A DNA stretch of 5,110 nt from an uncultured Saprospiraceae bacterium (GTDB taxonomy: Bacteria > Bacteroidota > Bacteroidia > Chitinophagales > Saprospiraceae), in assembly GCA_938039305.1 (NCBI GenBank), contig CALHUZ010000185.1, positions 1 through 5,110 of the forward strand, read 5' to 3'. Shown here piece after piece: positions 1 through 5,110 of the stretch. Under the pieces are notes generated by a model. That model did not search any database, had not been told where the DNA came from, and saw only the letters and a program-made list of their open reading frames with translations. Position 1 is the stretch's first letter, and the number at the start of each line of letters is the position of its first letter. A program made the translations under genes and the position numbers.

Positions 1-35
1 AAAAGTAGCAAGAAGGCTAAGTATATATTTTTCAT
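1..35 (-). CDS. 5' end of a downstream exported protein (possibly PorP/SprF-like)
   Basis: An ATG at 35-33 on the minus strand opens a frame reading MKNIYLAFLLL up to the window edge. A lysine after Met followed by a hydrophobic run looks like the start of a signal peptide. It lies 35 nt after the stop of the cohesin/SprB-repeat gene, has an AAAGGA ribosome binding site 5 nt upstream, and no terminator-like hairpin separates the two, so co-transcription is likely. In Bacteroidota, genes for proteins with a gliding-motility-type C-terminal domain are often followed by a PorP/SprF-family outer-membrane gene that helps secrete them, which makes that the leading guess. Only 11 complete codons are visible, so the product itself cannot be identified. 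The gene is cut off by the window, not shown to be broken. Confidence 0.62.
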   Translation of the reverse strand, partial: MKNIYLAFLLL

Positions 36-40
36 AGTTG

Positions 41-46
41 TCCTTT
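41..46 (-). promoter_or_regulatory. Ribosome binding site of the downstream gene
   Basis: The minus strand reads AAAGGA, five bases before the ATG at 35. This purine-rich Shine-Dalgarno-like site supports the truncated gene at the window edge being real. The large gene upstream has no comparable site, which is common in Bacteroidota. Confidence 0.55.
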
Positions 47-70
47 CAATTATTTCTGAAGACTGTGTGA

Positions 71-3000
71 TTATCTAAGTATTGAGACTGTACCTCTAAA
101 CAAATCTCGTGAGCCAGGTCCTCCTGTTGATAATACCCACATGTATCCTCCTTCTGGCAATGGTTCTCCAGACATATCTGTACCCATCCAGTTATTAGTA
201 TAGTTGTTAGCTTCCATAACCTTGTTACCCCATCTATCATATATAGTTAAGTTGTTCGGCTGGGCAGCTGGATCATTAACACACCCTATTACAAAAGCAT
301 CATTGATGTTATCTCCATCTGGTGATATGATTGATCTTGCATCACATATCCCATCTCCTGGATCAGGTGTGCATTCATCGCTGATTTCGAGATCCTCAAA
401 CATCACTTGACAGCCATTCTCATCTTGTACCACTGCTGTAAATGCTCCAAAGGGTAAGTTTTCAATCTGATTGTCTGTTGACTGCGTGCCTACACTACTT
501 GTTATACTATATACCCCTGTTCCTCCTGACAACATTAACTGAACGATTCCATTATTCGCTGTTCCTGTAGGACACTGGATATTAACTAATCCGCCATTTG
601 TGATGGCATCTGGTTCTTCTATTGTAAACGTCTCTTCATAGACATTGCCACATGGGTCTGCTATTCTTAAGACATGCTCTCCGGCAGGTAAGTTGTTAGC
701 AGGTAGTGTTATTACATTTCCGTTAAGGGAAATAGTCGCTGGCCCATCAGAACAACCTCCTTGTACTTCACCATCTAAGATACCATCTGACACGCCATTA
801 CAGCTTACGCCAAATCCATTATATCTTCCTATTACTCCATCGATCAAGTTAGAACCTGATATGAATCCGCTTCCTACTGTAAATGATAATTCACGTACAC
901 AAGTACTCGCTCCATCAGTGATCGTCACCGAATACTCTCCTGCAGACAATCCAGAAATACTAGAAGTCGTCTCTCCGGTTGACCAACTATAAGTAAAATT
1001 AGAGTTAGCAGGTGGGTTTAGATCTATAGAACCATTTGGTGCATCAGGGTCGGTTGAGTTTGTTACCGTTGGATTGACACTTACATTTCCACCTTGTAGT
1101 GGAAAATCTTTTACTTGAGAGCATCCATTAGCATCAGTGACAGTCACTCGGTAAGTTTCATCACCAAGACCTGTTACAACTGCATTTGGCGGAAGCCCGC
1201 TGCTCCAAGCGTATGTATATGGTCCTGTTCCTCCTGATACTCTTAGTGAGATCTGGCCTGTACTATTACAAGCATCTCCGACTATATCTTCTTCTATAAC
1301 AATTGCAGTAGGACTATTCAATACTACATTTTGAGTGACTTGACCGCCACCTTGGTCGCTTGCTGTTAAAGTATAGCTACCACCTGGTGCACTAAGTAAG
1401 TTACAATTAAGTGTGATCTGCAACCCATCTGAATCTCTTGTCCATAGACACATCACAGTTCCAACTGCTCCACTAAAGTCAACACTAACACTACCGTTAG
1501 TATTTCCAAAGCATGATGGTTGTCGAACTTCTGTCAGATTAACAGCGAGGTTTCCTCCCTGGTTGCCGCAATTTGATATGGAAACTGTTCCATTAGTAAG
1601 TGCTGGATTAAGAACTTCATTGTTAGGACCGATTATCTCGATTGGTATATTATCGCTTATGAATGATACTGCACTGCTTGAAGTCACACAAGGGTTAACC
1701 GCCTGAAAACAAAGCTGCACTATGGATGTACCATCTGCCGCTGACTGAGCAGAAGTAGGATTCCATAATACGCGAAGTCTATTATTCCCCGATGGAACGA
1801 ATTGAGAAGCACCCAAACTCGGCAAGTTAAAATTACGTGCTTCCACATATGTGATAGCAGACGCATCCCACTCAAATGCAAAACCCATCCCCTGAATATC
1901 TTGAAATCCATTGACTGTTACATCTAAACAAGTCGTCTGACCCGCATTTATTGTAGCGTTAGAAACTGTGAGACTTAAAGCTGTAGAAGTACCATCACCT
2001 ACAGTGACAGAACCATCATTCACAAAGAAGTCTACAGCTTGACCTATCTCGCTTGAAAACTCTATCGGAAAGTCTTGAAGATTAGCAAAACCTATAGAAC
2101 TTCTCGAACCATCAGCTCCTATGACATCAAAGCAAAGTTCAAATAGCACAGTATTGTCAGCCAGAGTGACCGAGGGTGTACTAAAGTCTGCCTGCCAGAG
2201 TAGTTTTAATTCACCTGATGCGGCATCTGCATCACCTACATCTACGCCACTTAGTCCGCCTTGAGTAATACTGCTATATCTTAAAACAGCTGGGTCAAAT
2301 GTGACCCCAGCCTGAAACGCCCCTATGGCGTCAAAATCTCTTGTTGTCACGGGTACACATATCGATGATGCACCACCAGTAGATAGATCACCAACTATAA
2401 GACCTACACCTGTTTCATTTCCTCCACCTCCACTGCCTACAGTGAACTGAGCATCATTAATCGAGAACTCAGTGATACTACCACCACTATTAGCGATCTC
2501 AATCGGAAAGTCTGGATTATTGACGAATCTCACATTCGTATTTTGACCTGAGGTTCCAATAACCTCAAAGCACAACTCAAACAAAGTGGATCCATTAGCC
2601 AAGCTTACAGCTGCTTGATCGAAAAGCCAAAGAACATTAATCATCCCTTGATCCTTATTTGCATCGTTAGCATTGACACTTTGCAGCCCAGCATCTCTTA
2701 TCTCGGTAAATCTAAGTACAGAAGGATCCCAAGTAACACCTGTCTGAAAGCTGAAGATATCAGTAAAGTTATCTGCTGTCACAGGTATACAAATAGTAGA
2801 ACCTTGTGAACCAGAAGCACTACCTAAAGTGAAGGACAAGTCATCTCCACCTCCCATATTATTACAAGAATCATCTCTTATCTCAAGCGCTCCACCTGAA
2901 GCAGTAGCATCGAGAATATCAAAATCGTTATTAACCACCTCAATCACCCTTGGGCTATCAGAGATCACTATTTGCGAAGAACTACATAGTGATCCAACTC

Positions 3001-3373
3001 CTGTTAATCTTAAAGTAAAGAGTCTTGTATTATTTGGCAATGACCGAGGTTGAGTTAATGGACCACTCCAAGAAAGCGTAAGTTCCCCATCATCTACGAC
3101 AACCGCGTTGTCTGGAGTTCCAATAGAGCTTGCTGAAAAATCATCTAAATCCGTCGTTACATTTTCTATGCTGCTAAAGCTATAGACGTTAGGATCCCAG
3201 TTAAACGATAACTGCATGGAGATGATATCATCAAAGCCTGATATCATAACATCTATATCTACTGTACCACCTGGAGCGCTCAAGCTTCCTGCTCCAAAAG
3301 AAAACTCAACTTGAGAATTAGCGGACCAGATCGTCGATAGAGATATTAAAAGGGCGAGTAATAGTTTATTCAT
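71..3373 (-). CDS. Secreted tandem cohesin-like / SprB-repeat protein with T9SS type B sorting domain
   Basis: Complete 1100-residue surface or secreted protein. Residues 1-20 form a signal peptide (MNKLLLALLI start, hydrophobic core, likely cleavage after Ala-Asn-Ser before Gln21). Four cohesin-like beta-sandwich domains follow at about 22-166, 178-313, 323-459 and 466-600. They share a 'WDPsvlrf' strand (F/W-D at 59-60, 215-216, 359-360, 502-503) and an 'lFeLcF.vig' strand, and Gly-rich linkers separate the first three. Residues 607-1000 hold about five SprB-like Ig repeats, with motifs such as GGTGPYTYAW (714-723), YSWSTG (795-800) and VTVTDANGC (743-751). Residues 1009-1100 are a gliding-motility-associated C-terminal domain: SPDGDNIND (1017-1025), IYDRWGNKV (1044-1052), LPEGGYMWVL (1072-1081) and terminal GTVSILR. 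That domain directs export through the T9SS. The ATG is chosen because the signal peptide begins there and a promoter lies just upstream; there is no clear Shine-Dalgarno site. Cohesins classically bind dockerins, and the upstream gene encodes one. No enzyme domain is visible, so a scaffold or adhesin role is inferred. The domain calls are strong; the partner and function are uncertain. Confidence 0.93.
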   Translation of the reverse strand: MNKLLLALLISLSTIWSANSQVEFSFGAGSLSAPGGTVDIDVMISGFDDIISMQLSFNWDPNVYSFSSIENVTTDLDDFSASSIGTPDNAVVVDDGELTLSWSGPLTQPRSLPNNTRLFTLRLTGVGSLCSSSQIVISDSPRVIEVVNNDFDILDATASGGALEIRDDSCNNMGGGDDLSFTLGSASGSQGSTICIPVTADNFTDIFSFQTGVTWDPSVLRFTEIRDAGLQSVNANDANKDQGMINVLWLFDQAAVSLANGSTLFELCFEVIGTSGQNTNVRFVNNPDFPIEIANSGGSITEFSINDAQFTVGSGGGGNETGVGLIVGDLSTGGASSICVPVTTRDFDAIGAFQAGVTFDPAVLRYSSITQGGLSGVDVGDADAASGELKLLWQADFSTPSVTLADNTVLFELCFDVIGADGSRSSIGFANLQDFPIEFSSEIGQAVDFFVNDGSVTVGDGTSTALSLTVSNATINAGQTTCLDVTVNGFQDIQGMGFAFEWDASAITYVEARNFNLPSLGASQFVPSGNNRLRVLWNPTSAQSAADGTSIVQLCFQAVNPCVTSSSAVSFISDNIPIEIIGPNNEVLNPALTNGTVSISNCGNQGGNLAVNLTEVRQPSCFGNTNGSVSVDFSGAVGTVMCLWTRDSDGLQITLNCNLLSAPGGSYTLTASDQGGGQVTQNVVLNSPTAIVIEEDIVGDACNSTGQISLRVSGGTGPYTYAWSSGLPPNAVVTGLGDETYRVTVTDANGCSQVKDFPLQGGNVSVNPTVTNSTDPDAPNGSIDLNPPANSNFTYSWSTGETTSSISGLSAGEYSVTITDGASTCVRELSFTVGSGFISGSNLIDGVIGRYNGFGVSCNGVSDGILDGEVQGGCSDGPATISLNGNVITLPANNLPAGEHVLRIADPCGNVYEETFTIEEPDAITNGGLVNIQCPTGTANNGIVQLMLSGGTGVYSITSSVGTQSTDNQIENLPFGAFTAVVQDENGCQVMFEDLEISDECTPDPGDGICDARSIISPDGDNINDAFVIGCVNDPAAQPNNLTIYDRWGNKVMEANNYTNNWMGTDMSGEPLPEGGYMWVLSTGGPGSRDLFRGTVSILR
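74..349 (-). other. Gliding-motility-type C-terminal (T9SS type B) sorting domain
   Basis: Residues 1009-1100 of the cohesin/SprB-repeat protein. Key markers are SPDGDNIND near the start, IYDRWGNKV in the middle, an N-W-x-G-T turn, LPEGGYMWVL, and a final strand GTVSILR. This matches the CHU_C / gliding-motility C-terminal family that targets proteins to the type IX secretion system. The domain is full length and ends exactly at the stop codon. Confidence 0.9.
374..1555 (-). repeat. About five SprB-like Ig repeats (protein level)
   Basis: Residues 607-1000 divide into about five diverged units of 70-85 residues (roughly 607-690, 691-762, 763-834, 845-920, 921-1000). Most units keep parts of the SprB consensus: a Cys-x-Gly or Cys-x-x-x-Gly opening, a G-I/S-hydrophobic strand, a GG-x-x-x-Y-x-W core and a closing 'Y-x-V-x-x-x-D-x-x-G-C' strand. 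Examples are PSCFGNTNGS, GGTGPYTYAW and VVQDENGC. The fourth unit is the least typical. These repeats usually act as stalk or adhesive modules in T9SS surface proteins. The copies are too diverged in DNA to suggest recent duplication. Confidence 0.75.
1574..3310 (-). repeat. Tandem array of four cohesin-like domains (protein level)
   Basis: Residues 22-166, 178-313, 323-459 and 466-600 are four copies of one cohesin-like fold. The second and third are most alike: both have a DFPIE motif, an 'ELCF-[ED]-VIG' strand and an ND-x-x-x-TVG end. A 12-nt stretch encoding DFPI is identical at 2064-2075 and 2502-2513, 438 nt apart. Copies 2, 3 and 4 each hold a Cys pair at matching places (195/268, 339/414, 482/555) that the first copy lacks. 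Copies 1 and 4 are the more diverged. Calling them cohesin-like rests on strand pattern and on the neighbouring dockerin; a related bacterial Ig-like fold is the alternative. Confidence 0.72.
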
Positions 3374-3397
3374 ATCAGGGAATTACGAATTTATTAG

Positions 3398-3427
3398 CAA
3401 AAATAATAATGTTTTTAACAACCCAAA
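3398..3427 (-). promoter_or_regulatory. Bacteroidota-type promoter of the cohesin/SprB-repeat gene
   Basis: On the minus strand, TTTG (complement of 3424-3427) is followed after 18 nt by TATTTTTG (complement of 3398-3405). This fits the Bacteroidota primary sigma-factor consensus TTTG at -33 and TAnnTTTG at -7 exactly, with ordinary spacing. A start site near 3391-3393 would give a leader of only about 18-20 nt before the ATG at 3373. The site lies just after the terminator of the upstream gene, so the gene appears to be transcribed independently. Confidence 0.65.
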
Positions 3428-3433
3428 AGGGTT
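3420..3433. repeat. Short inverted repeat over the -33 promoter box
   Basis: AACCC-AAAA-GGGTT is a 5-bp inverted repeat with a 4-nt centre, and the TTTG of the -33 element lies inside it. The core CCCAAAAGG recurs at 3438-3446, so two 9-nt direct copies start 16 nt apart. It could be an operator or chance; the sequence cannot decide. Confidence 0.3.
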
Positions 3434-3440
3434 AGAGCCC

Positions 3441-3474
3441 AAAAGGCCCTATTTAATAGTAAATAGGGCCTTTT
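3441..3474 (-). terminator. Perfect 14-bp hairpin terminator
   Basis: AAAAGGCCCTATTT (3441-3454) and AAATAGGGCCTTTT (3461-3474) are exact reverse complements around a 6-nt loop. In the minus-strand transcript the hairpin comes 65 nt after the stop of the dockerin gene and ends in UUUU. It is best read as that gene's intrinsic terminator. The A-run on the other arm makes it symmetric, but no plus-strand gene here needs one. Confidence 0.8.
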
Positions 3475-3539
3475 CATGAATATTCAGGGATATTCCCAGA
3501 ACATTCGCAGTCTTTCAGTCTGTATGTCTGTACTTATCT

Positions 3540-5110
3540 CTACAAGATGATCATCTTACGTATCAAAGATCGTTGTTGGGTATGTATCTGATAGTAGTAG
3601 ATACCCTTAATTAATCCTATATCTTCTTTATTGATAGTAATCTGATGTCTGCCTGAGCTATAGTTTTTACTTACAGAATGGACTCGCCCTCCATTAATGT
3701 CAAAAACTTCAAACGTGACTTTATCATCTTTAGGTATCTCAAACTCAATTAATGTCTCATCTTCAAAAGGATTAGGTCTGTTCTGGTTCAATATGATTGA
3801 TCCGTCAAGAGCTTCTTCTGACATTTCAAAAGATATGGCCTCCAAATCAGCATTATATATCTCACTTTTGAAGTCAACAGAAGATATTAACCTTATATCT
3901 TCTTCGCCTACTATAGTCGTAGGATTCAAGGCAAAGGTCACTTGAAACATAATGTCTCCTTTCTTATAACTGTGAACTCTACTACCAGGAACAGAAATCT
4001 TCAGTAATCCGTCCTTATCTGAAGTCATTTCATCTACGATCTCTACTTCATTGCTCCTTACATCAACTACATTAAGAATCGATGACTCATAATTCAATCC
4101 TACTTGGTAGCCAACTGACTCAATGTCTTGATCAGCTAAAACTTCAAACCTTAGCGTTCCATTATCTATTGAAGTTCTACGAACCACTTTATATGAATCT
4201 TTACTTCTTGATGAAGCGAATCCACTATTTGCAATGGCATTTGAATTAAGATCTCCGACTTTAATAGCAATAAGTTCTTGTGATCTGGCATCTGTGATCT
4301 GACCTAACTCTACCACTTCTGTAAATGGCCAAGGTGAATCTGCATTATAAAATTCGTAATTCTTATCAATGAATCTCCACGAATCAACGTCAGGGAAAGA
4401 TTCGATATGTCCCAAGATTAGTCTTCTTAGTATCACCAAGTCAACTGCAGATACAGCTCCATTATCATTAATATCTGCTGCTATTAATTTGTATGGACTG
4501 TCCAAAGACTGTATCCCTAAAATATGTCTTTGCATCAAGATTATATCTAAAGTTGATATGCCATTAATATAATCATCATCTTTCTTAGCAGTAAGTGTAT
4601 AGCTCTGCTCTTTCACAAGATTTTCAAAAGCAAAAACACCATCTATTTCAGTCATGTCAGATTGGACATCTGCATTATTCATACTCAGATAAACCTCTGC
4701 ACTCTCCACAGCCACATCATCAGGTGTAGAAATGTTTCCATTTAGAGATAAAGTACTTGCTCCAAATCCACACTGACTAAGACCATCTCTTATATCAATT
4801 GAAGAGACACAAACTGATTGGTTACCCATTCTGTCTGTCACCCATAACTCCACACTGTTTACTCCTAAATTTGCACAGGTGAATGTCATAGAACTTTGAG
4901 GATCACTATTAGACCCTACAGATCTCATAGAATATGTCAATCCGTCATTACAATTGTCAGTAGAGCCTCCATCTAACTCAGAAGCTGTCACAACAACTTC
5001 TCCTGATGTATCAATATCCTTTATAGCAAATCCACAAATCGCTTGAGGAGCTATGTCATCTGCAATTGTAAAATTCTGAACAGACGTACTTGTATTGCCA
5101 CATCCATCAG
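3540..5110 (-). CDS. HYR/Ig-repeat, dockerin and cohesin-like protein with T9SS type A sorting domain (5' partial)
   Basis: The 3' part of a larger gene; the frame is open to the window edge and gives 522 visible residues. A possible GTG start at 4991-4989 is only an internal Val, because the frame runs on upstream with clear domain sequence (for example DGCGNTS and a following APQAIC). Visible modules, numbered from the first complete codon, are: the tail of one HYR/Ig-like repeat (1-16); a second with LDGGSTDNC and a closing VTDRMGNQS (17-108); a carboxypeptidase-regulatory/CNA-B-like domain with DGVFAFENL (about 115-175); a dockerin with two LxxxxxxLG helices (about 175-233); a conserved linker with SWRFID and IKVGDLN; a cohesin-like beta-sandwich (about 307-437); and a T9SS type A/Por sorting domain with NRPNPF and ending RKMIIL (440-522). 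The product is expected to be exported and surface-attached or released. No catalytic domain is visible, though one could lie upstream of the window. A hairpin terminator follows. Confidence 0.9.
   Translation of the reverse strand, partial: DGCGNTSTSVQNFTIADDIAPQAICGFAIKDIDTSGEVVVTASELDGGSTDNCNDGLTYSMRSVGSNSDPQSSMTFTCANLGVNSVELWVTDRMGNQSVCVSSIDIRDGLSQCGFGASTLSLNGNISTPDDVAVESAEVYLSMNNADVQSDMTEIDGVFAFENLVKEQSYTLTAKKDDDYINGISTLDIILMQRHILGIQSLDSPYKLIAADINDNGAVSAVDLVILRRLILGHIESFPDVDSWRFIDKNYEFYNADSPWPFTEVVELGQITDARSQELIAIKVGDLNSNAIANSGFASSRSKDSYKVVRRTSIDNGTLRFEVLADQDIESVGYQVGLNYESSILNVVDVRSNEVEIVDEMTSDKDGLLKISVPGSRVHSYKKGDIMFQVTFALNPTTIVGEEDIRLISSVDFKSEIYNADLEAISFEMSEEALDGSIILNQNRPNPFEDETLIEFEIPKDDKVTFEVFDINGGRVHSVSKNYSSGRHQITINKEDIGLIKGIYYYQIHTQQRSLIRKMIIL
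3543..3791 (-). other. T9SS type A (Por) C-terminal sorting domain
   Basis: The last 83 residues of the dockerin protein begin LNQNRPNPFED and run through a beta-rich segment with VTFEVFDINGGRV, a SSGRHQITI strand, IKGIYYYQI and a final RKMIIL. The N-x-P-N-P-F opening, the 'V-x-D-x-x-G-R-x-V' strand and the 'G-I-Y-Y-Y' strand are hallmarks of type A sorting domains, which direct T9SS export and usually anchoring on the cell surface. Confidence 0.92.
3798..4190 (-). other. Cohesin-like domain in the dockerin protein
   Basis: The segment between the dockerin linker and the sorting domain has the strand order of a cohesin-like sandwich: LRFEVLAD, then ESVGYQVGLNYESSILNVVDV (comparable to the 'fq.gv.wDPsvlrf..i' strand of the neighbouring gene), DGLLKISVPG, and GDIMFQVTFAL (comparable to 'lFeLcF.v'). 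It lacks the Cys pair. The match is weaker than for the neighbour's domains, and it could be another Ig-like module. Confidence 0.5.
4410..4586 (-). other. Type I-like dockerin domain
   Basis: Two F-hand-like repeats are visible. The second is canonical: the loop DINDNGAVSAVD places D/N/N/D at Ca-binding positions 1, 3, 5 and 12 and Gly at 6, followed by the helix LVILRRLILG. The first loop, DDDYINGISTLD, has Gly at position 7 and Ile at 5, followed by IILMQRHILG. The linker LDSPYKLIAA joins them. Dockerins bind cohesins in a calcium-dependent way; the partner here is not shown by sequence. Confidence 0.87.

Noticed and set aside
46..240. A 64-codon minus-strand frame overlapping the 3' end of the large gene
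   Set aside because: It lies in another frame inside the T9SS sorting domain, shows no domain or signal features, and has no ribosome binding site; it is a shadow.
645..992. A 115-codon plus-strand frame
   Set aside because: It is antisense to the SprB-like repeats, with a Pro/Ser-rich composition that mirrors the opposite strand and no recognisable domain.
1720..1911. A 63-codon minus-strand frame within the fourth cohesin-like domain
   Set aside because: It is an alternative frame of a well-supported domain and has no support of its own.
3475..3539. Small hairpins such as GAATAT-CCCTGA-ATATTC on the minus strand downstream of the dockerin gene
   Set aside because: The stems are 6 bp or shorter, AT-rich and have no T-run; chance occurrence is likely, and the strong hairpin at 3441-3474 explains termination.
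3540..4991. A complete 483-residue gene starting at GTG 4991
   Set aside because: The reading frame stays open to the window edge and encodes continuous HYR-like sequence; the GTG falls in the middle of an Ig-like domain, and no signal peptide follows it.
71..5110. A cellulosome or polysaccharide-utilisation locus
   Set aside because: Cohesin-like and dockerin domains are present, but there is no glycoside hydrolase, carbohydrate-binding module, SusC or SusD sequence in the window.

Overview
The window reads as a piece of a Bacteroidota chromosome, most likely from the Saprospiria (Lewinella/Haliscomenobacter-like). The evidence is the two kinds of type IX secretion system (T9SS) sorting domain, SprB-type repeats, HYR-like Ig modules joined to a dockerin, a Bacteroidota-type promoter (TTTG-18 nt-TATTTTTG), and a moderately AT-rich base composition. 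The family placement rests on recognised domain style, not on a search.

All supported genes lie on the minus strand, so transcription runs from high to low coordinates. (1) 5110-3540 holds the 3' part of a large surface protein, open at the window edge. It carries HYR/Ig-like repeats, a carboxypeptidase-regulatory/CNA-B-like module, a type I-like dockerin, a cohesin-like beta-sandwich and a T9SS type A (Por) sorting domain. (2) 3539-3374 is an intergenic spacer. It holds a perfect 14-bp hairpin, taken as the terminator of the upstream gene, followed by a promoter for the next gene. (3) 3373-71 is a complete 1100-residue exported protein with a signal peptide, four cohesin-like domains in tandem, about five SprB-like Ig repeats and a gliding-motility-type (T9SS type B) sorting domain. 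(4) 35 nt after its stop, a further gene begins (35-1) with a ribosome binding site and a signal-peptide start. By context it may encode a PorP/SprF-like outer-membrane protein, but only 11 codons are visible.

The most interesting point is that a tandem cohesin-like protein sits next to a dockerin-bearing protein, with both marked for T9SS export. This suggests a non-cellulosomal, cell-surface cohesin-dockerin assembly. No catalytic domain (glycoside hydrolase, protease or other) is visible in the window, so a degradative cellulosome is not supported; adhesion, matrix or gliding-associated scaffolding is more plausible. Binding between the two proteins is inference. There are no RNA genes, CRISPR arrays, insertion sequences or transposase remnants.
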